DNA of 64,000 nt, from NCBI GenBank assembly GCA_907165135.1, contig OU015568.1, positions 12,222,501-12,286,500 on the forward strand, read 5' to 3'. The notes beneath the pieces are model-generated. The model did no database searches. It was not told the origin of the DNA and saw only the letters and a list, made by a program, of their open reading frames with translations. This DNA comes from Oikopleura dioica. Its lineage: Eukaryota; Chordata; Appendicularia; Copelata; Oikopleuridae. Shown here in pieces: positions 34,120 to 46,471 of this stretch. The position numbers and the translations under genes were made by a program. Position 1 is the first letter of the stretch; each line of letters opens with the position of its first letter.

Positions 34120-37100
34120 TTAATTCATTGTCGATAGGGAAAGTTCAGGGATGACGAGTTCATATTCACGAGGCTTCTTTCCGGTTTTCCTTTTTCGACG
34201 GTTTTTGCGTCCCTTGCAAGTGGTTATAAATTGATTCCAAGAACTTGAATTAATATAGACCCCTTTGATGAATATTGCTGAAAGCAATTCAGGAAATAAA
34301 TTTATGGAGATAACCAATTTATAACCCAGGTGCCTTTTTGTCCACTCGTCTCTTCACCCGACGCAGTTGGTTTGAGACTTCGTTGATCGTTTCCTCCAGC
34401 TCAGTGACGTTCGATTTGAGATCGACGACCCAGTTCATGCTTGTCTTTTGCTTCTGGTAGCAGAATTTGCGCATGTCGTCCACCACTTGTTTTGTGTACG
34501 TCCAGGTTCCAGCTGAAAGTGCAATTAGATTTACACTGCGTAATTTATGCTGTGAGTTGGGGGCGGGTAGAATTGACCTTGAGTTACTCTTAAGAATTTA
34601 TTGCAGCGACTCAATAGCCATCAAAAGAGTCGTCGCGCGGATAAGTACATTCAAACAAGCGCTGCGCATATGGCACCCCGCCGCCGTTCACAAGTCATTA
34701 AGGGGATCCTCTTTAGAAGGCGTTCACGGTCAAAGGCCGCAAGCCACTTACACTGGAGCTCTTTTTGATCCGACTTGAGACGCTGTGTCTCCTTGTCGAA
34801 GAAGTCCATCTGTTGTTCAATCTGGTTCAGCTTTTCGGCAACGACGCTGACCGGCTCGTCGAGCTGCATCACGTGATTGAGCCTGAATGCAGGAGTGGGC
34901 TTTGGAGACGACGAAGCTGAGCAGCACTGGAGGGCTCTGCGATCCAAATCTTCGATTCTCTTCTCTAACTTTTCATAAATCTCATCAACGCGGCGTTGAG
35001 CAATTTCTTCAGCACTTTCCACTTTCACTTTCAAAAGATCGAAATCCCTAAATGAACAGAAATTGAAACAATTTCTTGAAAAATATTTCTCACCCAAGAA
35101 CTTCTCCGAGCGATCGATTATCATTTTCGGTGTAAATTCTAGCGGTCAATGCATTTATCACATCGTGCAAGTCTTTCATTTTATTCTCCATTTGACTCAG
35201 ACGTTCTTGAAACACGCCTTCCAGGTCTTTCTTGTCAGCAGTTTCAAGCTCTTTCTTGACGTGGAACTTGTCACCTAAACGCATTCTTTAAGAGCTCTGG
35301 CGATCACTCAGTGTGGTCTCTGACGGAAGAGAAAGTATTCGCTAGAGAAGGCGCGAGAATTGCACCTTCTTGTAGAATCAAGCTGATAAGAGCTCTTTTA
35401 CTGGTTTACGTCACGAAATGACAAAGATATTCTAAACTCAGGTGGCTACCTTTTGTTTCTAAAAGACACTTCTCCCAAGCGATGACAAGATGAGAATTCC
35501 TTCGCATTAGCAACGACTTGACTTTGCCACATCTTGGTTCTGGACTGTCGATGTTCGCCAGAATCGGCTCTTGACCATCCCGCACAGTGACTCGAAGAAC
35601 TTTGCCATCAGCGAGGCCAAAGAAAAACTGATCGGCAGATGACTGGAGGGCAGCAATGACTTCGCCGTCGATGAGAACGATTGGGGAGGAAACGAGTTCT
35701 TTTCCATCTGCAGCTTCGTAACGAGGGCCTAGATAAGAGGAAATGAAAAGGAATGAAAAACATGATGAGGAGATCCCATGAGCGACTGAACAAGAAATGG
35801 AAATGACGCTCTTCGATTGAATTTGGGAAGTATGCTTCTTATCGCATTTGTACTTGAGTGAGGATGAACAATAAGAGATCTAACGGCGTCACTATCTCAG
35901 ACATCCGTTTTGTCTCGATGAGTATTTCATTCGATAAGGATTTACCTGAATACTCGTCGAAATTGCCAGAGTCGAGATATTCCCGAATATTCTTGTACGA
36001 ATACGAGCACATAGCAGATTCGTACTCTCCTCGTCCATTGACCGTTTTGAAAATTGCCAGGAACTCATCCTCGCCCTCGATTGCCTAAGAAGCCTAAGTT
36101 AGCTTTGTGCTTCAAAAAAAAAACAGCGATGCGCATTTGATAAAGGCTTTGGCGCAGGAAGAAGCACGCGTCTTTTAATCCTTTATTTGGTGATTCCAAG
36201 TTTATCGAGGCACTTACGGTGGCCAGATTGGCGAAGGTGAAAGTCGCGACGGACGAGCTCGAGCGGCAGACGAAAGGCACTTTACGAAATGAGGTGAATT
36301 TTGAGCGGGCGTCGTTGTATCCACCACGGTCAGATTTTAGGACAGAGCCGATCATATTTCGCCTAAAATTGTATCTTAAAAATGGGGATATGAATGAGTT
36401 TACCTTGAATTTCTGTGCCCGCCCGCAAAAATGAGCAGAACTCTTTCGGGAAGATCGACAAGCAGGTGCATGTCGGGCGCCTCGAACCATTGTTTTTCGT
36501 TGTGATATTCAGAGGAGAAGCTCTCACTTTCGAGCACTGTTTTCACTGGGCTCAACGCACTAAATATTTATGTTGTAATTCATAATTACGCGCGTTTATA
36601 GGGCATTTTCAGTATCCTACTTTTGATAAATTGGAAGGCAGTAAATAATGGAGATGGCCAATTGAGAGAAATGAAGACAATCAAAACTCACAAGAAACGG
36701 CCGAATACGGCGTTATGGCTTTGGAGTTTTACTATTTGTACTTTCAATGCGACATAAAATTTTCATCGCTTATGGACACCGGTCACGTCCGAAATATAGA
36801 AATCTCGTAAATCAACCAGTCCGACTGGAATTTTCAATTAACTTTTGTCTGGCTTATATTTGCTTCTGTGCCGTTTTTTTTCGATTTATGAAATATGATT
36901 TTGAAAGTCATTTTATTGATCGGTCATTTAAGATGAGTTATTATCTTATGTAGATTTTCTTATAAAAAGTTGGAAACAGTTTTACGATGGAAATAAAATA
37001 GGAATGAAAAATTCATTGTTCTGTGGGTGCTCACCTTTTTTCAAGATAAGCATGGTTCGGATCGTCTGAGGCGATGAAGATCGATTTTTGTTCAAAGTTT

Positions 37101-40100
37101 GCGGTCGCCGTTGAATTACTTCGAGCATCGTTCTGAGCGATTTTGAGAAAGGCACTTCGTCGGTTAGACTTCGGACAGGTCATCGAACTATTTTCAAGCT
37201 TGAATATTGCGTTTCACCGCGATTCTAGCGCGGCGAGGTTGAAATCGAACCCCCGGCGGAGAAAGGAGCAGTTTAGTACACTAGTCCAGTCAAGTGTCGC
37301 GAAACGTGACAGATTTATTGAAAGAGCACACGCGCCTCGGGCCATTTACACTCTTTTATATCCGGCCACGTTCAATAACACGCCGACTGACAAAAGCGAG
37401 ATTTCCGGTCAACGATCGTAAATTCGCCCTCGGCCGAGAATGACTTTTACGAAGCCTTGTAAAGAAAGAATGATCATTCTCGGAATAGGAAATTCTTTCG
37501 AAAATATTTCACTTTTCACGTTGAAATTGTTGAATCCAGCCCAAATTGAGGTCACCGTGATCCTTATCCTGAGTGATTCCGGAATTCCGGCGGAATTTAT
37601 TTTCTGAATTTTCATTTTTTTCTTCTTTCATGCTAATTTTCAAAAAATTCAAACCATCACTCTACGCCCTGACCTTCTTTATCGGACCACTAAACTACCG
37701 TCAGTAAAACTGTGGAACTGTACTGCGAGACAGTATTTATCCTGACACGGAATGTCTTTTCCCAGGGATCACGTTATGTTTCCGAAGATCATTCTTCTCA
37801 CGCGGATACTGTATCGTTATTTGAAGACAAAGTAAATATACAAACTGATAAAGATGATGTCTTTATCAGGCATTATTACTTCCGGTATTTCGAGGAATCT
37901 CAGACGACCCAAATACAAGATCAAAACCAGGAGCTGTATAAATTCGCCTAGTTATCGGGGTACTGTTTATTCCTGTATAATACGATAAGGAGAAGTCTGG
38001 CAGACTTTTCTCCCGAGAAGAGCAAATGCTGAACTAGCTTTATAGCTGCCTCCAAAATGTCAGTCCAAGAAGTTTTTTGTCCTAGCGGATATCCGGAGAA
38101 AAAGACAGCTAGCTGTGCAACTCAGTGATTCTTGGCGGTGCGATGCGACATTTACATGTTTGTCGTAGAACTCGGCTCTCAAAGGCGCTCGTAAAAACCC
38201 AAACACACGGAACTTGTACGGAATTTGATTTGATTTTTTTGCCTTTGTTTGTTCGCTCGTGTGCCTCTGTGCACCGTGCTTTTTAGGGATTTCCGGGAAG
38301 GGGAGACAAACTTGGTTCAGGGTAAATTTGTTAAGCTCGCCGACAGCTGCGTTTAGGAAATGCATTTTCAAGTTTTTGTTACAAGCGACAATTGGAAATT
38401 GCACAAGCCAAAAAGGAAAAACAGTGGGCGAAATAATCCATGTGTGTTTGGGGAAGCTAATTTGATGGAATCGTGAAAAGATGAGCTTCGTTCAACGAAA
38501 ATATGAACTCTGCAAATGAAAGCTCACTTCTTTCTTATAAATCAGATTGTTCATCCCCTCTTTTCTGATCTCAAGGTCACCGTCAATTAGCCCTAATCAA
38601 GCCCATGTCAAGTTGAATGATCTAGCCCGACTCATTAATTCCTCAAATAAAAAAGCTCATCTTTATCCTACCTAGAAAGCATGTCCCAAATCTGCTAGAC
38701 TTGTTTATCAAAAACACGCTTTATTTATTTATGTTGATATTTTTATTTCGCCAGATCAAAGCGATTAATTATCAACCATTATCACCTTGATGAGTAGAAA
38801 ATAGCGGCTGTTAAAAAGTCTCAGAATGTCGGAAAATCTGTCAAAATAATAATAACAACAATTTTACTCGTGTCTAGGAAGGTGTCAGTCTGTGAAGCGA
38901 AGATTCTAACGCCCCACGTGACCACTGCTGAGGTCAACAAGGCAATAAAGAATGGAATGGAATTTCCACCTGCAGAAAAATCGGCGCTAGAAAAAATTCT
39001 TGAAAGACACATTTGGCATTTTCGCGAATTAAGGGGCCCACACCCGCGATTCTCAAGAAAATACAAATCAAATTTGACCAGGAGCATTACAGAACTTAGA
39101 GGAGGACATTATCAAATGCCAGGAGAATAAATTTGCTCCCTAAATATTCGCAATGTTATTCTGAAGAAAATCTTCTCAGCCGTCATAAATATTTAAGCCA
39201 CAGATCGAACATCTGCTCACTAAGGATAAGCGCGTGCCAAAATTCGTAAAATTTCAGGCAGCGCAAATAGAACATGTGACATCCGTCGGTTTCAGAAAGC
39301 GAATCTTGAAATAATGTTTTATTGGTCCAGCCGAGGGGACCGTAGCCGGCTTCAAAGTGATAGTACACTTATCATTACATAAATCGCTCAACCTAAGAAC
39401 ACGTGCTAGGGTTATACCGAAAATTTTTTGACGGGACATAATCCTAGTGGTCTGAGAAGGTCTCTCGAAAATTTCAGACTTATACTGAAGAATTTTTCTT
39501 GGAAACAAAAAGCAATATGAGATAAATTGATGTATTCTTTTAAATTAAAAAAGGCGTAAGAAAATCAGAAAATTATTATTTTTAAGAATAATAAATATTA
39601 ATTTTACTCAGTAATTTTGATAAGACGAATAATAATACTTCTTCAATGTCGTAAGGATGGTTAGTTAATGATTTACCCTTCAAATTCTAGTTTTCTTCTT
39701 GATGAGCCAACAATTTGTATATATTGACAGAGCCAATTTACCAAGAAAATTTCTCGCTAATCAATCTTATTTTGTCTTTCCCAATCGGTCTCCTGTCCAA
39801 AAATTGACTCAACTCAAATCCTGATCTCCTAACCCAGTTCTTTTCTCACCAAAATTGGCAAGAAAGATCAACATTTTGGCAAGCAAGAGTGAAAATTATT
39901 CCGTACGAAGAGAGGGCCAACAGAATTTTAATTTTCAGTTTTTGGCCTTGACGTAAAACAAGCCCTTGTCCGAAAATCGGCGCGATCAAGGGCAAACAAG
40001 GGGCTGAGAAAATTTGAAGAAATATTTTAGCGGGAGATTCAAGCTTTCCTGTACGCTTTGTAAGAGGCTTGTCCATTTTCGAAGTAGTACAGCATCGGTC

Positions 40101-42808
40101 GATGAGCATAAGTTCCACACGCCCAAATCGACTCTTCATCGATTCCGATCGCGACCAGGCAGTTATCACAATCTTCTTCCTAAACAAAAGTTTTAAAACT
40201 TGATGCTGTATTGATTCAATTCGAATTATTGCCGTCAATAGTCAACTCTAGCGGATGTAGAACTGACCTACCCCCGCTGGCAGAGTGCCCCTGATCCAAT
40301 TTATGGCCTTCAGAAAATAGAAAAAGAATGGCCCGTGCACTGCCTTAATTTAATCACCTGTTCCTGCGTGTGACTGTAAGTGTAGCGATACTAGAATCTA
40401 CGAGGACTATTCGCGAGTTTATATTTGGTTTTGTTGACAAGCCGCGTACTATTTTAGGTACACAATTCCGGGGACGGAATCTTGTTTCCCAATACAAATC
40501 GGTAGTGATAACCTCGCGAGATTCTCACCCCTTATCAGCTAAAACTCTCGTCCCAACGTGACCCAAAAAAAGAAAAACTAACCCCTAATGATCAATAAAT
40601 CTTGATCCAAAAAGAAGTCTCGTCTGTAGCCACCCCTAATTATGTAAATTGTTGCGTCTTCTTTTCCACAAGAATACTTTCGAAAAATTTCGAATTCAAA
40701 AAAATTTCGAGGTCGATTACCCCTTTTCAAATTTCCGGAAAATAGTTGGACCCTTGTTGCTTTGATCTTTGTCTCACAAGAAGTGATAAGCAATTAGCGC
40801 TAATCAGCCTGTAGACTTCTTCATAGGGAGCGCCGTTTCCGGCGAAAATGGCGGTGGGTATCCGGCCGTCACGAGTTTCCTAAAATCTCGGAAGATTTTG
40901 AATATTTTCGGGACTGGCCCCAAGAATCTGTCACCTTTGCCCATCACCCGCCAGAAGTTCCATTCACGCTTCCGCCTGTCCCGGCAACTTCCATCTGCCA
41001 GTGCGAAGATATCGAACTATCGAATGAAAAATGCTAAAATTTGAATTCCCCATATGGGGATTTGTCAAAAACTGGAAGGTAGTACCAATCCGATAAGCAT
41101 AAATTTTGGCGAAAGAAAAACTGACCCCGTAATTTCGTGAAATTGGATTAATTATGCAAAAGTTGGCCCTTTGTGGGTTCTCAGCTGGACTCATCATTAT
41201 TGCGTCGATTTTGGGCCACGCACCGTGCTCTCTACTTTTTTCTCAATACAAGGTCTGGTTATTGTCCCAAGCTATATTCTGGCAGAAGATTTTGGAGAAG
41301 AAAACTGATGAAATGACGAAAGCGCTTGAAAATTCCAGGGGGGCCGGCCTTGCTAAAATTGAAGACTTCTGGAATTAAGTTATCATCCTTATGGCTTTAC
41401 ATTAAAGTTAGAAATGACAGTCAGCTGCAGAGCTCTGTGCGATTCGGCGTTACAAATCTGGAACAGTGTGTTTGCCCCACACACTATCCCAAATGCGAGA
41501 TCTTTTCGTTTTATGGGTCTATGGGCGGAAGCGGAAGAAGACTCCCCTTGATCCAGCTCGGCACGGGTCCGAGGTCACTAAAACGCAGATTTTCGCTGAA
41601 AGAATCAAGTTTTACGAATTTCCTAAAAAATAATTCGAAAAAGGAAAAATCTTCAAGGGTATCTTCACTCGAACAAAACCCGATTGAAAACATTCTAGCG
41701 CTAAAAATCTACAAAAATATTTTTCAAAAATACTCAGATTCTACCACTAAACATGTTAAAAAAGTAGCACGATTTTTGGCAGCGCGTCAAATATGCAACA
41801 TGTTCCATTTATTTGATTTAAAACAAAACCGAAATCTTAAAAAGCTCTTTCAAAGAAAAAAAGTCTGAGAAAAAGTAGTGACGTAAGACTTGACTGAGCA
41901 AACTTGCTTATTGAACTTATGCGTTTTCTTAATTGCCGCGGAAAGGGCATAAATTGCAAATGGTTTGCTATCGGCTTATGAACTGTCAGAATTTTTCAAA
42001 AAAGTGCCACTGCAGCGGAATCAGTGACAGCTAGATACTGTTCCCACATTCAGAAGATCCTTCAGAGGCTACTGATACTCGACAGAGAATTTAATGGGAA
42101 GAGAGTTAATTTGATATTCAGAATAGAATTTTTAAAATAAAAACCAATTATCCAAACTTACCGTTCCACCACTTCTCTGACAGTTACTCTTCGTGATCGC
42201 TTCTGGTTTGATTGTAATTGAGCTGACTTCCTCCAAGTATCCATTTTTGTTGGACTGATCACGTGTTAAACAACTTTCAATTCTAGCGCTGCCAGGAGCC
42301 GGGTGAAAATACAAAAACATGCGTATTTCCGGCGTTTGTTTTACTCGCTAATTTTGGTTACCGTATACGAGACCACTGCCAAAAAATATTTCGATGTTCT
42401 GGCTACCGTGACTGTTTATTTTAAACTAGTGTATTAGCTGGTCTTAGTCCGGCCACTAGAGCCTTAGGTAGCAGACCCTTGGTAGACAACACGTGTCGTC
42501 TATCTCAAGATCAATTGTTATCTTTGAATTAAATTTATATCAAGAACAAACTTTAAAATTATTCCTTTCTGTGATTACTATTTTAATTCTAAGATATTAA
42601 TTATCAAATTAAATGAAAGAATTTCAGGTCTTTTTTTTTGTTGAAAAATTTTAACACGGTCCTCATAAATCAGCAATCTATTTCTTGATCCAATTACCAA
42701 TCTGCCGCTTTCCGTTTCTGCCCAGGAGAAGAATTCAATATTGTCAGTTTGAGCCATGTCCAGGCTCATCGGCTCGTCGTTTGGCATTACGCGGTAGAGC
42801 AGCTGGCC
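34120..42808 (-). CDS. sema-domain protein with C-terminal coiled coil and basic tail (5' end incomplete)
   Basis: Exons, 5' to 3': about 42600-42808, 42162-42279, 40050-40179, about 37035-37131, about 36403-36552, about 36232-36361, about 35947-36085, 35450-35728, 35094-35274, 34752-35047, 34326-34512, 34120-34243. The first eight read as a sema beta-propeller: SGRLVIGSRNRLLIYEDR, then IWACGTYAHRP, PDMHLLVDLPERV, VPFVCRSSSS, EDEFLAIF and ESAMCSYSYKNI. This is a semaphorin/plexin-type fold. The 35450 exon splices in phase 1 to exons forming about 300 residues of heptad-like helix with no PSI, Ig or membrane segment, then a basic tail (KGRKNRRKRKTGKKPRE). Semaphorins and plexins act in cell guidance. 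The signal-peptide exon was not found. A second reading ends the sema gene near 35399 and starts a separate coiled-coil gene at an ATG at 35283. Confidence 0.55.
37132..38825. other. sema-gene intron, proximal part
   Basis: No coding exon is supported here on either strand; minus-strand frames at 37409-37615 and 38060-38404 lack splice context. Confidence 0.4.
38826..39130 (+). CDS. small basic protein nested in a sema-gene intron
   Basis: Two exons, 38826-38839 and 38878-39130, join in phase 2 across a 38-nt intron with GTCAAA and TGTCTAG ends. The product is 88 residues: MSENL, then KVSVCEAKILTPHVTTAEV, FPPAEKSALEKILERHIWHF and LRGGHYQMPGE. It is charged with no signal peptide or membrane segment. 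The frame is open across the whole second exon, and the composition (Lys, Glu, His, few low-complexity runs) is gene-like. The donor is weak, so the first exon could be another one. It lies antisense in the largest intron of the sema gene. No family recognised. Confidence 0.4.
39131..40049. other. sema-gene intron, middle part
   Basis: AT-rich intron sequence with no supported exon. Confidence 0.4.
40180..42161 (+). other. sema-gene intron with unassigned plus-strand ORFs
   Basis: Two overlapping plus-strand frames stand out. One starts at ATG 41154 (74 codons) with a hydrophobic LALCGFSAGLIIIASIL segment. The other, 41326-41868, has no clear ATG start and a Lys/Ser-rich, Phe/Leu-containing C-terminal half. 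No splice pair joins them convincingly and no domain is visible. They could be exons of an unrecognised nested gene or chance. A 14-bp palindrome (tccccatatgggga) sits at 41047-41060. Confidence 0.2.
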
Positions 42809-45153
42809 CTAGAAAATTGGTCAAAATCGGATCAGTAGTTCTGGGCATGCTTCTGTTGACATTTGACATTCGGCTGGACTGCTGGAGTAAGCGCCGGAAA
42901 AGTTAGCGGACCGCCGCCTTGGCAAAAATTCAGAAAAGTTTCCGGCTTGATCCCCTTAATGCTCCCTTGCTGCTCCAGCTGTCCCCATTCCCGTAAATCG
43001 AGCATAACCCGTTTTACGGCAATAAATCCCACTGGCACCTCAAATTGAGCGCGCTCGGCCGCACAATTCAACGCCCCTATAAATCCCCAGGAGTTCCCGA
43101 AATTGCTCCTGGAGAGAGGAGTCGAGGGAAATTGGGGTACCTAAAGACGAAAATTAGGACACTCGCCTCCGGTCAACTAATCATCGAATTTTATTTATTG
43201 ATGTTTACTTTCAAAAGTTCATGTCGAAATTTGACGAATTTCGTTCGAAGTTATCTTTAAAAAAATAAAAACATACCTTGGCTTCTATAAGGAAGCATGA
43301 AAATAATATTCTTCGTAAATTCATTGCTTATTTATTTTTTGTTTTCTGTTTTTTCTTGAAGATTATCGACTTTTTCTTGGATTTTTCTTTGGATTTTGTT
43401 TCTCCCTTCGTTATCAGTACTGAGGTCTCTTTGGTTGTTGTTCTCTGTTTTTATAGAAAAGTGTTTTTACGACATGAAATTGAAGTTGTCCTGCATCAGC
43501 CGAAATCGAGGCGAGCAGATATCGAGATCAGCCGCGGCCAGCGCGCTCACCCGCGAGCGCCGCCCGCTCCAGCGCCGGACCTCAAAAGAACATTTTTTCA
43601 TGCTCCAAAATTTTCTTCTATAAATAGCGAGCATAAAACATTATATATACACCAAATGCATGATATTTTTATATTGATTTTTATCAATGATAACAATCAA
43701 ATTTTGCGACTTGTTTTAGTTAGATAATTGTTCGTAAATAAAGTCATTGTATAACATCTTATTTAGGTCCTTGAAATCATAGAAAATATGCTCAGTAAGA
43801 AATACAGTAAAGAAATTATAGAAAAGATAGACTATCGATCAAAAACTAGACAATTTTATAAGAGGCTCAATCAAGCAGGTGTGATCGGAAGCTATCTTGT
43901 AAGCTCTCAAAAAAGCTTCCGAAAGGGAGTTAAAATGAGTTCCCAGAGAGTGACCAGTTTATTTCTCGCTAGGAAGGTGCTTATCTCCTTCGTCGTCCCT
44001 GTGAATGACGCCTTCAGTAACTTCTCACGACACAGGTGTGTTGGTAATCGAGCCTCAACTTGCCGGATAAAGAAGTTCACAGCGATGATTACACAATTAA
44101 TCAAGCACATTCATTCTCAAAGACGGAGGAGAATTCTTTGCAATTTCCCTTTGTATTCAAAACTAGGCTGATTTAAATATGAATGAGCCAAGTTCAAAAT
44201 CCATCTTCGCGTGTTATTGTTCGCCCTTGACAGGTCATTAAGGTTTCCCATATAAAATCATATTTATGATGCGAAATGAAATCCCTGAATTGCGAGTTTT
44301 CCTCGGTGCTTGAGCAAGGAGCAAGACAGTCGCTGGAATTCGAAACACATTCCAGGACACAGGCCGCCCATGAAGAGTCGTGTACAAATAAGCAATAATG
44401 TTGTAGTGATAACAAGAATTGCAAAAAAAGAAGGATGAATCGGAGCAGTAGACGGAAGTTTGTCCATGGGAGATCTCCTATCAACAATGACAAAAACATG
44501 GGCTCATCAAAGAGAGCATGATCGTTGCCTGGAAGACTTTTTTGATAGTTAGTTGACGATGGATTCAATTAATCCAATCAAGAAGTTGACTCATCCAACG
44601 TCCCACGAATACTTTTTACTGCTGACTATTATGAGAATTTTCACCCTTCGTCTTGCTCAATAGAAAAACTTCTCTGGAACAGCTGTTCTAGCCAATAAAA
44701 AGCGGAAACAATGCCCGGAAGTTAATCGGACTCCTCTTCTTTGATTAGCTCAAGATTTATATTTACCCAAGTTTAGGAGCGATTTTAGCTGCACAGTGGA
44801 TCAAAAGCGAGCCATCTCAACGAGCCAGAAATGGCAGCACCTGTATCAGCACTGAAATAGTTCATTTGTTTTGCATGCGAAAAACTACGTCGACCTTTTG
44901 GGCGATACCACAAGTGGGCGATAAAGACGAAAATTTTTTGCAGAAAGTACTGTAACTATTTGAAATTCAATTTTATTTTGCCAGGTGTTCAAACTCAACA
45001 ATATAAAAAGCATTTATTGATATTTATGTTCAACGTTCAAGGTCCTAGAATCAATAGACAAATCGAGTAATAAACCCACTAATCCTGGATCAGGAATTTT
45101 AATGAGAGCCAGCTATTACTGGTTATTGTGAGAGGTATTTTATTGAGTGTCAT
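42809..45153. other. upstream region of the sema gene with weak candidate ORFs
   Basis: The first sema exon(s), including a signal peptide, should lie here but could not be identified. A basic 128-codon plus-strand ORF starts at ATG 43788 and ends at 44171; it has RRRRI near its end and no domain. A GC-rich patch at 43490-43570 may be promoter-like. The other frames are unconvincing. Confidence 0.25.
44194..44499 (-). CDS. possible small secreted cysteine-containing protein
   Basis: A 101-codon minus-strand ORF starts at ATG 44499. It has a leucine/phenylalanine-rich stretch (FRLLLRFILLFLQFLLSL) that could act as a signal or anchor. A C-x3-C-x6-C-x3-C cluster follows (AACVLECVSNSSDCLAPC), then a polar tail with one more cysteine. 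An overlapping frame also encodes a hydrophobic stretch, so the real gene, if any, may be spliced differently. It could even be the missing 5' exon of the sema gene. No family assigned. Confidence 0.22.
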   Translation of the reverse strand: MFLSLLIGDLPWTNFRLLLRFILLFLQFLLSLQHYCLFVHDSSWAACVLECVSNSSDCLAPCSSTEENSQFRDFISHHKYDFIWETLMTCQGRTITREDGF

Positions 45154-46471
45154 TTAGAGAGCAGTTTCAGTTGGCCGAAGTAGCCCCGAGTCGTCATTTT
45201 CGTCACTGCTTTCTTCCTCGGAGCTTGAATTTTTTCTTTCTTTGCAGTTGCGGCGATCTTTGTCGAATTTGATCGCTCCCAGTCGCCAGGCGTGTATGTT
45301 GAGGAAGGTATAGCGGAGAGCGTTCATTTGGAAAAGGACGAGAGGCGGGTTGAGAATGTTTGCGAGGTAGTACTTCAAAAACTGCTGATATCTAGACTCC
45401 TTATCTGCCTGAAGATTACGCCCAATAAAGATATGAAAATCAAACAGCTCACCTCGTCGAATGAAGTGTAGAAACCGATGATATCGAGAACAGCAGCTTG
45501 AATGCAACAAAAATTGTTGACGATGACCAGAACAGAAAGGGCGACCATGAGCACGTAGCTTTCGAAAAACATGATTGCGCAGTAGACCAAAATCATCAGG
45601 ACTAAAAATTGATGAGTCTCGAAAATCATCCGCCTTTCTTTACCAGAGAAGACAGAAACAATCCTGATCGTGTAGACATCATAGGCAGCTTCAAAATTGG
45701 AGTTGACATACTCGCGATATACTTCAATGCCAATCGAGATCAAAGCTGTGTAAATCAATGGCCTAGAAAATGGACAAGCGTAACAGTTTTTAAAATTACC
45801 AGATTCCATCCCAAGTGAACTCGTCTTTCAGCTTCACGTCATGAAAAAACTCGGTATAAACGTTCTCAGTGCTCTTGAATTCTCCTGTATCGCCCTTTTC
45901 CGAATCCAACCGTGCTCGAAAGCTTCCTGAACAAAAACTAAGATAGGCCTTCAATCGCATTCTGCTATTGAGTCACAAAATTACCTTTTACATGTTCGAT
46001 CAAGCTGTACTCATCAATACTTTCAGGAATGTTACTGCGGAAAGAATCTTCTAGCTTGCTCCGCTAAAACACCCCAATAGAAATCAACGAGGAATAATGC
46101 TTACAGGGGTATCGCCATCGTAGCTTCTCGGAATTCTTGGCCTCTTGAAAAGATCTGAACCCGCTAGATCTGTTTCCCGGGAGGCAATCGACGCATCATC
46201 GTTGTCATGAAGCAGGCTTAATTCGTCTACGTCCTCCTTTTTCCACCGCGACGGAGATCTTCAGAAAAACAAGAAAGGAAACTACCTTCGATTACCTCTT
46301 CCAAATTGTCGTCGTTTTCGGACTGTTCTCTTTATTCTTCCTGCTAAAGCGCCTTGTTACTGTGCCCCTAAGGTTTGGCGTCTCTGATCCGCTAAAATCC
46401 TCTGTACAAATGCTTTCATTCTCACTGAACCTGATTTCACTGCCTTGGAAGGATTTCTCTGCGTCGGACAT
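45154..46471 (-). CDS. multi-pass membrane protein of unknown family
   Basis: Exons read in phase from ATG 46471: about 46296-46471 and a run of short exons to 45154. The N-terminal half (about 190 residues) is polar, acidic and serine-rich (TVTRRFSRKNKENS; ELSLLHDNDDASI). The second half has hydrophobic stretches: PLIYTALISIGIEVY, HQFLVLMILVYCAIMFF, SYVLMVALSVLVIVNNFCC, and a weaker YYLANILNPPLVLFQM. This suggests four passes with both ends cytoplasmic. The tail is Ser/Glu/Asp-rich (SSSEEESSDENDDSG). Introns are about 40-60 nt. An AATAAA on the minus strand lies near 45137. No transporter or channel signature was recognised. Confidence 0.6.

Noticed and set aside
35094-35283. Independent coiled-coil gene starting at the ATG at 35283 on the minus strand
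   Set aside because: Not excluded, but the phase-matched donor at 35449 and acceptor at 35275 and the secreted-type basic tail favour one sema gene. Kept as the stated alternative.
43278-43727. 149-codon plus-strand ORF rich in Phe and Leu
   Set aside because: Non-ATG start, hydrophobic low-complexity first half typical of T-rich DNA, and no splice or domain support.
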